Made by a program: the position numbers and the translations under genes. This document shows positions 7,671 to 14,983 of a stretch of DNA of 37,798 nucleotides, in pieces. Origin of the DNA: an uncultured Prevotella sp. (lineage in GTDB: Bacteria; Bacteroidota; Bacteroidia; Bacteroidales; Bacteroidaceae); NCBI GenBank assembly GCA_900551055.1, contig URUK01000024.1:1-37798 (forward strand), in the 5' to 3' direction. Below the pieces are notes generated by a model, which searched no databases, was not told the DNA's origin, and worked only from the letters and a program-made list of their open reading frames with translations. Numbering within the stretch: position 1 is the first letter of the stretch; each line of letters starts with the position of its first letter.

Positions 7671-8234
7671 ATGACAACCGTCAACAAAGACTTCATGCCG
7701 CCCCGGGGCGACTACCACAAGCTGATAGTCTACCGCAAGGCCGAATGCATCTACGACATAACCTACCACTTCGCCCACACTTACCTCGAACGGGGCGACC
7801 GCACGATAGACCAGATGGTGCAGGCGGCGCGCAGCGGCAAGCAGAACATAGCCGAGGGAAGCCAGGCGGCGACGGCATCGAAGGAGACGGAACTGAAGCT
7901 CTACAACGTGGCAAAGGCCAGCCTGCAAGAGCTGTTGGCCGACTATGAGGACTTTCTCAGGGTGAGGGACATGGAGACTTGGCCGAAAGACTCGCCCAAA
8001 GCCGTACAGACAAGGAGGGCGTGCCGCGCCCACGACGACTCGGCCTTTTACCGCGAGAGGATTAAAACGCGGTCGGCCGAAACCACGGCGAACATCGCCA
8101 TCATACTAATCCACCAGACCGACGTCCTCATGGCAGGGCTGATAGAGTCAGCCAAGCGCCGCTTCCTCGAAGAAGGCGGCATCAGGGAAGAAATGACAAG
8201 GGCACGGCTGAAATACAGGAATGGCAGGAAGTAA
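7671..8234 (+). CDS. Four-helix-bundle protein (S23/IVP/Avd-like, with suffix domain)
   Basis: This 187-residue, mostly helical protein contains the hallmark of the 23S-rRNA-intervening-sequence four-helix-bundle family: HKLIVYRKAECIYDITYHFA at the start, then MVQAARSGKQNIAEGSQAA, then a helix with LYNVAKASLQELLADYEDFL. The C-terminal ~70 residues (RSAETTANIAIILIHQTDVL ... GGIREEMTRARLKYRNGRK) look like the four-helix suffix extension. Known relatives include spirochaete 23S IVS ORFs and Avd, the RNA-binding accessory protein of diversity-generating retroelements. No reverse transcriptase, template repeat or variable repeat is present here. The gene sits between two blocks of inverted CTCCCAG/CTGGGAG arrays, suggesting it is the ORF of a repeat-bounded element. 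Function is unknown. Confidence 0.85.
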   Translation: MTTVNKDFMPPRGDYHKLIVYRKAECIYDITYHFAHTYLERGDRTIDQMVQAARSGKQNIAEGSQAATASKETELKLYNVAKASLQELLADYEDFLRVRDMETWPKDSPKAVQTRRACRAHDDSAFYRERIKTRSAETTANIAIILIHQTDVLMAGLIESAKRRFLEEGGIREEMTRARLKYRNGRK

Positions 8235-8235
8235 A

Positions 8236-8459
8236 GGCTGAGAGCACTGAGAATGCTGGGAAAACTGAAAGGAGTTGAGGATTGAGAGAACTGGGAGTGC
8301 TGGGAGAACTATGAGAACTGGGAGGACTGGGAACATCAACAAAGCCCCCAGTTCTCCCAGCAATCCCCGTCCTCCCAGCTCTCCCAGACCTCCCAGTCCT
8401 CCTAATTTCCCCGTCCTCTCAGTCCTCCCAGACCTCCCAGTCCTCCCCTCCCACCCAAT
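8236..8459. repeat. Long inverted CTGGGAG/CTCCCAG array
   Basis: A G-rich arm (8236-8332, GAACTGGGA, GTGCTGGGA, GGACTGGGA and variants) faces a C-rich arm (8346-8459, about ten TCCCAGTCC-like 9-mers). The loop is about 13 nt. Transcription would give a long imperfect hairpin just ahead of the methyltransferase ATG (8472). The same words occur at 7545-7648 and inside the next CDS. Confidence 0.88.
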
Positions 8460-8471
8460 AAAAAGAAAACC

Positions 8472-9725
8472 ATGACCACCCAAGAATTCATCACCCAGAA
8501 CCTCGACGCCGACATCCGCGACCTCGCCCTGCGCCATGCCGGCCGCACGGACATCGACCTGCCCTACGCCCTCGACCAGATTGCCGGCCGCCGCACGGCG
8601 CAAACCAAGCTGCCGCTATGGGCCGCCACCGACGGCATTATATACCCGCCGCACATCTCGATGGAACAATGCTCGTCCGAGCAGACCGCCAGGTACAAGG
8701 CCAAAGTGGCCCAACGCCTCATCGCAGAACTCCCAGTCCTCCCAGTTCTCCCTCCCAACCCCACAACCTTAATCGACCTTACGGGCGGCTTCGGCGTAGA
8801 CTTCTCGTTCCTCGCGCCGCTCTTCGACAAGGCCGTCTACATCGAGCGGCAGAGCCATTTGTGCGACCTCTCGCGGCACAACATGGCCGCGCTGGGCATC
8901 ACCCAGGCCGAGACGGTTTGCGGCGACTGTGCGCAAATTATCGGGGAAATAAGCCATGCCACGCTGATATATGCCGACCCGGCGCGCCGCTCGGCGTCAG
9001 GCAGCCGCACGTTCGCCATCAGCGACTGCACGCCCGACGTGCTCGCAATGAAGGAAACGCTGATTGACAAGGCCGACTTCACCATGCTCAAGCTCTCGCC
9101 CATGCTCGACTGGCGCAAGGCCGCGGCCGACATGGGCAGCCACGTGGGCGAAGTCCACATCGTATCGGCAGGCAACGAATGCAAGGAACTGCTGCTGGTC
9201 ATGTCGCACAAGTTCACCGGTCTTGAAAGGATTTACTGCGTGAACGACGACCAGACGTTCTCGTTCACCCCCTCCCAGACCTCCCAGTCATCCCTGTCTT
9301 TCCATCAGTCCCAGTCCTCCCAGCACTCCCAGTCCTCCCCGCCGGCCTGTCTCTACGAGCCCAACGCCTCCCTGATGAAGGCCGGATGCTTCGCCCTGAT
9401 AGAGCAGCGGTACGCCTGCCGGCAAGTAAGCCGCGACAGCCACCTGTTCCTTTCATCAGAACCCATCCCTTCGTTTCCCGGCCGCGGCTTCGCCATACGC
9501 GCCATAACAACGATGAACAAGCGCGAGCTGAAAGCCGCGCTCGGCGGCACCGGCCAAGCCAACGTAAGCGTAAGGAACTTCCCCATGACCGCCGACGCGC
9601 TGCGCAAGAAGCTCAAACTGAAGGACGGCGGCGACACTTACATCTTCGGCACGACGACAGCCGACAACCGACACGTGCTCATAATATGCGAGAAACATCA
9701 CCAAAACCAAACCATACAGTCATGA
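8472..9725 (+). CDS. SAM-dependent methyltransferase (THUMP-like domain family) carrying repeat-derived insertions
   Basis: This 417-residue protein has a class I methyltransferase core: LIDLTGGFGVDFSFLAPLF (motif I, SAM loop), YIERQ (motif II acidic), CGDCAQI and LIYADPARR (motif IV-like, DPAR). The order and the MEQCSSEQTARYKA segment fit the Bacteroidetes THUMP-like methyltransferase family, presumably acting on RNA. The C-terminal part includes YEPNASLMKAGCFAL and a small domain ending in NRHVLIICEK. Two low-complexity insertions, residues 87-95 and 267-290, are encoded by the same CTCCCAGTC 9-mer array that lies upstream. Its stop TGA overlaps the next gene's ATG (ATGA), indicating translational coupling. 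Substrate is unknown. Confidence 0.82.
   Translation: MTTQEFITQNLDADIRDLALRHAGRTDIDLPYALDQIAGRRTAQTKLPLWAATDGIIYPPHISMEQCSSEQTARYKAKVAQRLIAELPVLPVLPPNPTTLIDLTGGFGVDFSFLAPLFDKAVYIERQSHLCDLSRHNMAALGITQAETVCGDCAQIIGEISHATLIYADPARRSASGSRTFAISDCTPDVLAMKETLIDKADFTMLKLSPMLDWRKAAADMGSHVGEVHIVSAGNECKELLLVMSHKFTGLERIYCVNDDQTFSFTPSQTSQSSLSFHQSQSSQHSQSSPPACLYEPNASLMKAGCFALIEQRYACRQVSRDSHLFLSSEPIPSFPGRGFAIRAITTMNKRELKAALGGTGQANVSVRNFPMTADALRKKLKLKDGGDTYIFGTTTADNRHVLIICEKHHQNQTIQS
8730..8757 (+). repeat. In-frame CTCCCAGTC array inside the methyltransferase (LPVLPVLP)
   Basis: Three 9-bp units encode LPVLPVLPP at residues 87-95, directly before the SAM-binding motif I. The unit is the same as in the 8346-8459 array. 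The 9 bp period preserves the frame. Confidence 0.85.
9271..9342 (+). repeat. In-frame CTCCCAGTC array inside the methyltransferase (SQS-rich)
   Basis: About eight degenerate 9-bp units are read in a different frame from the first insertion, giving a Ser/Gln/His-rich stretch at residues 267-290 between NDDQTFSFT and CLYEPNASLMKAG. It looks like an array inserted at a surface loop. Confidence 0.85.
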
Positions 9726-11326
9726 AAAAAACATTGACAACACTCGCGCTGGCCGTCATAACGATGGCAGCCGGCGCACAAGGGCCGCAGGCCAAGACAT
9801 CCTGCGGCGTGCTTGAAGGCACTTACGAGTCAGGCATCAAGGTGTTCAGGGGCGTGCCCTTCGCCCAGCCTCCTGTCGGGGAGCTGCGCTGGAAGGCGCC
9901 GCAGCCCGTCAAGCCGTGGACAGGCGTGAGGGCGGCCAAGCACTTCGGACCCAACCCGATGCAGCAAAACCTTTTCGGCGACATGAACTTCGGCACGCCT
10001 GAAAACAGCGAAGACTGCCTCTACCTGAACATCTGGACGCCGTCAAAAACCATGGACGAGCGCCTGCCCGTGCTCATTTACTTCAACGGCGGAGGGCTTG
10101 TGGCCGGTTCGGGCAGCGAGCCTCGCTACGCCGGAGAGTCGATGGCGCGGCGCGGAATAATATCAATCACGGCCAACTACCGCGAGGGAATATTCGGCTT
10201 CTTCGCACATCCGGAACTGTCGAAGGAAACCTCCTATAAAGGCTCGGGCAACTACGGCTTCCTCGACCAGGTAGCGGCCATCAGATGGGTGAAGGACAAT
10301 ATCGCGGCCTTCGGCGGCGACCCGGAGCGCATCACCATAGTGGGCGAGTCGGCAGGCTCGGCCTCCGTCAGCGCCCTCATGGCCTCGCCGCTGTGCCAAG
10401 GGCTGTTCGCGCAGGCCATGGGGTCGAGCGCATCGGTGGTGGCCTACGACAAAGTGCCCACGCTGAAGGAAGCCGAAGAGGCCGGCAAGGCCGTGATGAA
10501 GGCGGTGGGCTGCGCCTCGATAGCGGAGATGAGGGCGATGCCTGCGGCTGAACTGCTGGAGAAAGCCGGAGCGGCAAGCATGCAGAAGATGTACAACATT
10601 GACGGTTACTTCTTCACGGAGCAACCCGTAGACACATACAACAATGGCCGTCAGGCGCACGTGCCGCTGCTTGTGGGCTGGAATTCGGCCGAAATGCCCA
10701 TCGCTGCCGTGCTCGGAGGACGCCCCATGACGGTGGAGTCTGTCAGGGAAGCGGTGAAGAGCGTCTTCGGCGACGACACCGACAAGGTGCTCGAGGCATA
10801 CGGACTGACTACCGACGAGGCCGTGGCCGGACAGCCGGGATGGCGTCTCGGCAGCGACATGTTCGTGGCGTTCGGCACGTGGAAATGGGCCGACATGCAC
10901 GCACGCACCGGCCAACAGCCCGTTTACAGGTATCTATACTACCATCCGCGCCCGGCAATGCGCGTCAGCGGAAAGGTGGCCGGACTGGCCGGAGGGGTTA
11001 TCGACGCGGAGGAAGGCGAGGCACAACAGCCTGCGGCGACCGGCGCGGTACACTCCGCCGACATAGAATATGCCATGGGCACGCTGCCCACCAACCGCGT
11101 GTATGACTGGCAGGCAGCCGACTTCACCGTGTCAACCATATTCCAGAACTATTACCTCAACTTCATCAAGACCGGCAACCCGAACGGCCTGGGGCAGCCC
11201 GAATGGCAGCCGGTGAACGGCCACGACGTGCCGCCCGTGCTCCAGATAGGCACCCACACCTACCTGAAAGCCGACGCGCAGCTTGAAAACGCCTACCGCA
11301 CAGCCGACAAGGCAGTATGGAAATAA
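9722..11326 (+). CDS. Exported type B carboxylesterase
   Basis: This 534-residue alpha/beta-hydrolase of the carboxylesterase type B family hydrolyses carboxylic esters. The start ATG overlaps the methyltransferase stop; the N-terminus MKKTLTTLALAVITMAAGAQ is a signal peptide. Family signatures are EDCLYLNIWTP, the nucleophile elbow GESAGSASVSAL (catalytic Ser), SAEMP as the likely acid region, and GAVHSADIEYAMG carrying the probable catalytic His. The oxyanion-hole segment reads YFNGGG instead of the common HGGG, a visible variation. It probably acts in the periplasm or on the cell surface on acyl or acetyl esters. It is likely cotranscribed with the methyltransferase, though the two functions do not obviously connect. 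Confidence 0.92.
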   Translation: MKKTLTTLALAVITMAAGAQGPQAKTSCGVLEGTYESGIKVFRGVPFAQPPVGELRWKAPQPVKPWTGVRAAKHFGPNPMQQNLFGDMNFGTPENSEDCLYLNIWTPSKTMDERLPVLIYFNGGGLVAGSGSEPRYAGESMARRGIISITANYREGIFGFFAHPELSKETSYKGSGNYGFLDQVAAIRWVKDNIAAFGGDPERITIVGESAGSASVSALMASPLCQGLFAQAMGSSASVVAYDKVPTLKEAEEAGKAVMKAVGCASIAEMRAMPAAELLEKAGAASMQKMYNIDGYFFTEQPVDTYNNGRQAHVPLLVGWNSAEMPIAAVLGGRPMTVESVREAVKSVFGDDTDKVLEAYGLTTDEAVAGQPGWRLGSDMFVAFGTWKWADMHARTGQQPVYRYLYYHPRPAMRVSGKVAGLAGGVIDAEEGEAQQPAATGAVHSADIEYAMGTLPTNRVYDWQAADFTVSTIFQNYYLNFIKTGNPNGLGQPEWQPVNGHDVPPVLQIGTHTYLKADAQLENAYRTADKAVWK

Positions 11327-11384
11327 AGCCTACCGGCAGGCGGCATCGCCGCGACCGCGCAAATCACTGAAAACCAAGCAAATA

Positions 11385-11470
11385 CCAAAAGGCCGCGTTT
11401 CACACTATGAAACGTGGCCTTTTGGCTTGTAAAACACGGCCTTTCGCATCGCAAAACGCGGCCTTTCGCA
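11385..11470. repeat. GGCC/TTTTGC hairpin plus direct copies
   Basis: The left arm 11385-11402 and right arm 11408-11425 are complementary over 18 bp with one mismatch; the loop is CACTA. Two direct degenerate copies follow (ACACGGCCTTTCGC and ACGCGGCCTTTCGC). It lies between the convergent esterase and MATE genes. Confidence 0.8.
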
Positions 11471-11480
11471 ACGCCGCCCC

Positions 11481-11548
11481 TTTTTACCTTTCCACCCTTT
11501 TACCTTTTTACCTTTCTACCTTTTTACTTTTTCACCTTTTTACCTTTT
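11481..11548. repeat. TTTTTACC tandem array overlapping the MATE stop codon
   Basis: About eight units of CTTTTTACC/CTTTTCACC are present. Read on the minus strand the unit GGTAAAAAG supplies the TAA stop of the MATE gene at 11540-11542. The same unit recurs in inverted orientation at 25586-25620, and a relative (GGTGAGAAAG) lies upstream of the same MATE gene at 12904-12940. Confidence 0.8.
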
Positions 11549-12880
11549 CTTCAGCTCTTTCCTGAAGCGCAGGAAATACAGCAGTCCGGCAGTAGACAGG
11601 CACACAGGGAAGGCCGACCAGATGCCCACAAGGCCGTAACCCATGTGTATGCCGAGCAGCCATCCTAACGGCAGCGACACCACGAAATAAGAGAAAAAGG
11701 CAATCCATATCATCGGGCGGACGCACTGTATGCCCCTCAGCGCGTTGGCGAAGGTGTACTGGATGGCGTCGCCAATCTGGTAAGCGATGAGCGGAACGAC
11801 AGTCTGCGACACGAGGACGGCCACCGCCGCACTGTCGGTAAACCACCAGCTTACCGTGCCACGCAGCAATACGACGGGCACAGAGAGCGTTAAAGCCAGC
11901 CCGAGGACTATGTGAAGGCCGCTGTAAGCCGTGCGGCGGACAGCCGCGTAATCGCCCTGCCCGGCGAAGTAACTCACTCTGACGGCAATCGCCGCCGCCA
12001 TGCCGCTGCTTACCATGTAGAGCAGTTGCGACACGGTGAGCATCACCTGATGGGCGGCCAGGGCGGTGGTGCCGAGCCATCCCACGAAGATTGCCGACAG
12101 CGAGAACGCCGCAGTCTCCATGCCCAACTGCATGGCGACGGGCAGTCCAAGCCCGGCAAGCCGACCGGCGGCTGCGCGGTTGACGCCTCCTGCGGCAAAA
12201 CCGGCGCGGAAACGGCCGTAACGCCTGTGCCTGAAGAACACCTGCATGCAGGCAACGGCCATGACGACGCGCGACACAGCCGTGGACACTCCAGCCCCGA
12301 AGAGCCCCAGCTCGGGCGCGCCCAGCTCGCCGTAGATGAGCACCCAGTTGCCGAAAATGTTGAGAAGGTTGCCGCCAATGATGACATACATGGGCGTGCG
12401 CGTGTCGGTAACGCCGTCGAAAAACTGCTTGAAAGTGTTGAAACAGCACAGGAACGGCAGCGACGCGATGTTCACCCACAGGTAGGGACGCATCAGCGGC
12501 AGCAACTCTTCGGGCTGTCCGAAGCGGTGGATGTTCAGGCAGAAGGCCGAACATACAGCCACGAGAACCGCCGACAGGGCGAGGTTGGCCGCAAGGCTGT
12601 TCTTCACCGCCCGGCCAATAGCGCCAGCGTCGCCCTGCCCGAACAGGCTGCCCACAACGGGGGTAAGCCCGTATGAGAAGCCCGTGGCGAAGATAACCAC
12701 GAGCAAGAACATCGTGTTGACGAAGCTGGCGGCCGCCAGTTCCTCCATAGAGTGGTGACCCACCATAATCGTGTCGGCAAAACCGAGCACCACGTTGCCT
12801 ATCTGTCCCACCACGATAGGCACGCCGAGGCGCACCAACGCGCCGTAACGGCTGTCCAGTTTTTCGATAGTTAAAGCCAT
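11540..12880 (-). CDS. MATE family multidrug/sodium antiporter (NorM-like)
   Basis: This 446-residue polytopic protein has about 12 hydrophobic segments and the MATE wording LGVPIVVGQIGNVVLGFADTIMVGHHS, followed by GLTPVVGSLFGQGDA, FDGVTDTRTPMYVI and GNLLNIFGNWVLIY. It would export cationic compounds using a Na+ or H+ gradient. I place the start at the ATG at 12880 (MALTIEKLDSRYGAL) because a TACCTTTG promoter box lies only 8 bp upstream; the longer frame from 12970 runs through the promoter and a repeat. With that promoter the mRNA would be almost leaderless. The stop codon lies inside a GGTAAAAAG repeat. Confidence 0.92.
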   Translation of the reverse strand: MALTIEKLDSRYGALVRLGVPIVVGQIGNVVLGFADTIMVGHHSMEELAAASFVNTMFLLVVIFATGFSYGLTPVVGSLFGQGDAGAIGRAVKNSLAANLALSAVLVAVCSAFCLNIHRFGQPEELLPLMRPYLWVNIASLPFLCCFNTFKQFFDGVTDTRTPMYVIIGGNLLNIFGNWVLIYGELGAPELGLFGAGVSTAVSRVVMAVACMQVFFRHRRYGRFRAGFAAGGVNRAAAGRLAGLGLPVAMQLGMETAAFSLSAIFVGWLGTTALAAHQVMLTVSQLLYMVSSGMAAAIAVRVSYFAGQGDYAAVRRTAYSGLHIVLGLALTLSVPVVLLRGTVSWWFTDSAAVAVLVSQTVVPLIAYQIGDAIQYTFANALRGIQCVRPMIWIAFFSYFVVSLPLGWLLGIHMGYGLVGIWSAFPVCLSTAGLLYFLRFRKELKKR

Positions 12881-12888
12881 ACGGGGTG

Positions 12889-12896
12889 CAAAGGTA
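12889..12896 (-). promoter_or_regulatory. -7 box TACCTTTG of the MATE gene
   Basis: On the minus strand TACCTTTG matches TAnnTTTG perfectly and is followed by CACCCCGT and then the ATG. Transcription would begin within a few bases of the start codon. Confidence 0.65.
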
Positions 12897-12903
12897 CGAA
12901 ATA

Positions 12904-13050
12904 AAGGTGAGAAAGTGAGAGGGTAAGAAGGTGAGAAAGCCTGCGGCTTTGCTGACATCTGCGCAACCACCTGGTTGTCAACGCGTTACAAAAGGCCGTG
13001 TTTTAGCCTGCAAAACGCGGTCTTTCAGCGTGTAAAAGATGGCCTTTTGC
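12904..13050. repeat. GGTGAGAAAG array and degenerate GGCC/TTTTGC hairpin
   Basis: 12904-12940 holds four GGTGAGAAAG-like units. 12990-13050 holds degenerate hairpin-family words (AAAGGCCGTGTTTTAGC, GCAAAACGCGGTCTTTC, AAGATGGCCTTTTGCA). This occupies half of the 329 bp gap between the MATE and AraC genes; no coding signal was seen. Confidence 0.65.
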
Positions 13051-13076
13051 ACGGCAATTTGCCGTGAATTGAATTG

Positions 13077-13200
13077 AGAATGGAGAATTGGGAATTGATA
13101 ATTATGATTACCTTTGCAAACAGACAACCTCAAAAGGTAATCATAATTATCAATTCCCAATTCTCCATTCTCCATTCTAAATTCTCAACTCTCAATTCAA
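13077..13200. repeat. Inverted repeat of GAGAATTGGGAATTG-type units
   Basis: The left arm 13077-13117 and right arm 13132-13173 pair over about 40 bp with one indel (TTTG versus TTTTG); the loop is about 14 nt (CAAACAGACAACCT). The right side continues with TTCTCCATTCTCCATTC and similar units to 13200, 10 nt from the AraC stop codon. It belongs to the same architectural class as 6481-6650. Confidence 0.85.
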
Positions 13201-13209
13201 TCCCCCGCT

Positions 13210-14103
13210 CTACCGCCTGTATTCGTTGGGCGTCATGCCGGTGGCCTTCTTGAATACGCGCGTGAAGTGCTGGGGATATTGGAAGCCGAGGTTGTATGAC
13301 ACTTGGCTGACGGTGTTCGAGGGGATGAGCAGCTGCTCCTTGGCAAGGCTGATAATCTTGTGCTGGATGTAGTCAAGGGCTGTCTTGCCGGTTTCCTTCT
13401 TAATCAGGTCGCCGAAGTAGTTGGGCGACAGGCACAGCTCCGAGGCACAGTATTTCACAGTGGGCAGGCCGTGCTGAAGGGCGTTGTCGCCGGTGAAATA
13501 GCGGTCGAGCAGAGCCTCGAAGCGCGTCAGTATGTCGCGGTTTGCATCCTGCCGGGTGACGAACTGGCGCTCGTAGAAGCGCAGGCAGTAGTTGAGCAGC
13601 AGCTCGATGTTGTTGGAGATGAGCCGCCGGCTGAGGCGGTCGATTGAGTGCTCAAGCTCCTCCTGTATCTTCATCAGGCAGTCGATGAACGTTCGCCGCT
13701 CGCGGTCGGACAGGTGCAGTGCCTCGTTCACCTCGTAGGAAAAGAAGGTATAGTCCTTCATGTTGCGCCCGAGGTTGGTGCCGCGGATAAGGTCGGGGTG
13801 GAAGCACAGGGCGTAACCCTGCGACTGAAACACCTCGCCGGTGTCCTCGATGCCGATGACCTGCCCCGGCGCAAGGCAGACGACGGAGCCTTTCTGATAG
13901 TCGTACCGCTGGCGGCCGTATATCAGTTCGCAGTTCTTCTCGTCCTTCAGGAACACCACGTAGAAGCTGAACGTATGGCGCATGTGGCGCATCGGCCTGG
14001 CCTTTGACAGGTCGATGACGCTCACCAAGGGGTGGAGCGTCTCCACGCCGAGCATATCGTCGTATTCGGTTACGGTCTCGATGTTCAACAAAGCCTTTTC
14101 CAT
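13210..14103 (-). CDS. AraC family transcriptional regulator
   Basis: This 297-residue regulator has an N-terminal cupin-like sensor domain (KGSVVCLAPGQVIGIEDTG) and a C-terminal ~100-residue double helix-turn-helix: VKYCASELCLSPNYFGDLIK for the first HTH and VSQVSYNLGFQYPQHFTRVF followed by KKATGMTPNEYRR for the second, matching the AraC/XylS signature. The start ATG at 14103 is preceded by a TATCTTTG box at 14128-14135. It is divergent from a flavodoxin-SDR pair; in the shared 255 bp region three GTGTTTT direct repeats are helically phased. Control of that pair, and perhaps of itself, is the natural inference. Inducer is unknown. Confidence 0.93.
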   Translation of the reverse strand: MEKALLNIETVTEYDDMLGVETLHPLVSVIDLSKARPMRHMRHTFSFYVVFLKDEKNCELIYGRQRYDYQKGSVVCLAPGQVIGIEDTGEVFQSQGYALCFHPDLIRGTNLGRNMKDYTFFSYEVNEALHLSDRERRTFIDCLMKIQEELEHSIDRLSRRLISNNIELLLNYCLRFYERQFVTRQDANRDILTRFEALLDRYFTGDNALQHGLPTVKYCASELCLSPNYFGDLIKKETGKTALDYIQHKIISLAKEQLLIPSNTVSQVSYNLGFQYPQHFTRVFKKATGMTPNEYRR

Positions 14104-14127
14104 CGTCGTTGGTATTTATCGTTTTTG

Positions 14128-14135
14128 CAAAGATA
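14128..14135 (-). promoter_or_regulatory. -7 box TATCTTTG of the AraC-type regulator
   Basis: The minus strand reads TATCTTTG, a perfect TAnnTTTG match, 24 nt before the ATG at 14103. Confidence 0.7.
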
Positions 14136-14175
14136 AACAACATTATCGTCCGGGGAATGCGCGGCCCGCAAAAAA

Positions 14176-14285
14176 CCGTGTTTTCGTTAACCATGCCAGT
14201 GTTTTGTATCATACGCACGGCGGCGCACGGACAGAAAGGATTGAAAATCAGTGGATATGTGAAGCGTCCCCGTGTTTTGTATAAC
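14176..14285 (+). promoter_or_regulatory. Three GTGTTTT direct repeats, candidate AraC-type operators
   Basis: Copies are CCGTGTTTTCGTTAACC (14176-14192), CAGTGTTTTGTATCATAC (14197-14214) and CCGTGTTTTGTATAAC (14270-14285). TGTTTT begins at 14179, 14200 and 14273, spacings of 21 and 73 bp, close to two and seven DNA turns. AraC-type proteins typically bind direct half-sites on one face. The third copy lies just upstream of the flavodoxin -7 box. Binding is inferred. Confidence 0.5.
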
Positions 14286-14306
14286 AACGGCAAGCGGCTT
14301 TCAGGC

Positions 14307-14314
14307 TAACTTTG
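14307..14314 (+). promoter_or_regulatory. -7 box TAACTTTG of the flavodoxin gene
   Basis: TAACTTTG is a perfect match to TAnnTTTG and lies 45 nt before the ATG at 14359. It rules out the open frame that begins upstream at 14272. Confidence 0.65.
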
Positions 14315-14358
14315 CAGCCGGAAATGAAACTGTCGGACAAACAACAAAACCACAGACA

Positions 14359-14979
14359 ATGGGAAAATTCAATTCATTAATCGCCATGACGCTGGCCGGA
14401 CTGATGTCGGTCACGTCGTGCGCACAGACAAAAGAAAGAAAGGGAAACGACATGAAGACGGAAAAGAAAACACTCGTGGCGTTCTTCTCGCGCGCCGGAG
14501 AGAACTACGCCGTTGGCCGCATCGAGAAAGGCAACACACACATCGTGGCCGAAATGATTGCCGGGGAGACCGGCGGCACGCTCTTCCAGATAGAGCCTGC
14601 GACGCCTTATCCCGACGATTACACCGAATGCACGGAGGTGGCGCAGCGCGAGCTGAACGCCAAGGCACGCCCGGCAATAAAGGGAGACGCGAGAGTTGAG
14701 GACTACGACGTTGTGTTCATAGGCTACCCCAACTGGTGGGGCGACATGCCGATGGCCGTATATACGTTCATCGAAAAGCACGACTGGAGAGGAAAAACCG
14801 TCGTTCCGTTCTGCACGCACGAAGGAAGCGGACTGGGCAGCACGGCCTCAAAGCTGGCCGCAGCCTGCCAGGGGGCTACCGTACTTGAAGGACTTGCAGT
14901 GCGCGGAGCGACCGCACAGCATGACAGAGGCCGCACACGGGCGAGCGTAAGCAAATGGCTAAGCAATCTGAAATACTGA
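14359..14979 (+). CDS. Flavodoxin, with apparent lipoprotein signal
   Basis: This 206-residue protein has a flavodoxin fold for FMN-dependent electron transfer: TLVAFFSRAGENYAVG (phosphate-binding loop), YDVVFIGYPNWWGDMPMAV (aromatic FMN-stacking loop) and VVPFCTHEGSGLGST. The first 31 residues (MGKFNSLIAMTLAGLMSVTS then CAQTKERKGN) look like a lipoprotein signal with the Cys at residue 21, which would place it at the envelope. A second in-frame ATG at 14452 would give a 175-residue cytoplasmic form starting MKTEKKTLVAFFSRAG. It ends 4 nt before the SDR gene and is divergent from an AraC-type regulator. Such pairs often belong to electrophile or quinone reduction. Confidence 0.88.
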   Translation: MGKFNSLIAMTLAGLMSVTSCAQTKERKGNDMKTEKKTLVAFFSRAGENYAVGRIEKGNTHIVAEMIAGETGGTLFQIEPATPYPDDYTECTEVAQRELNAKARPAIKGDARVEDYDVVFIGYPNWWGDMPMAVYTFIEKHDWRGKTVVPFCTHEGSGLGSTASKLAAACQGATVLEGLAVRGATAQHDRGRTRASVSKWLSNLKY

Positions 14980-14983
14980 AGCA

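Noticed and set aside
7545..9342. A diversity-generating retroelement, suggested by the Avd-like four-helix-bundle gene
   Set aside because: No reverse transcriptase, template repeat/variable repeat pair or C-type-lectin target was found in the window.
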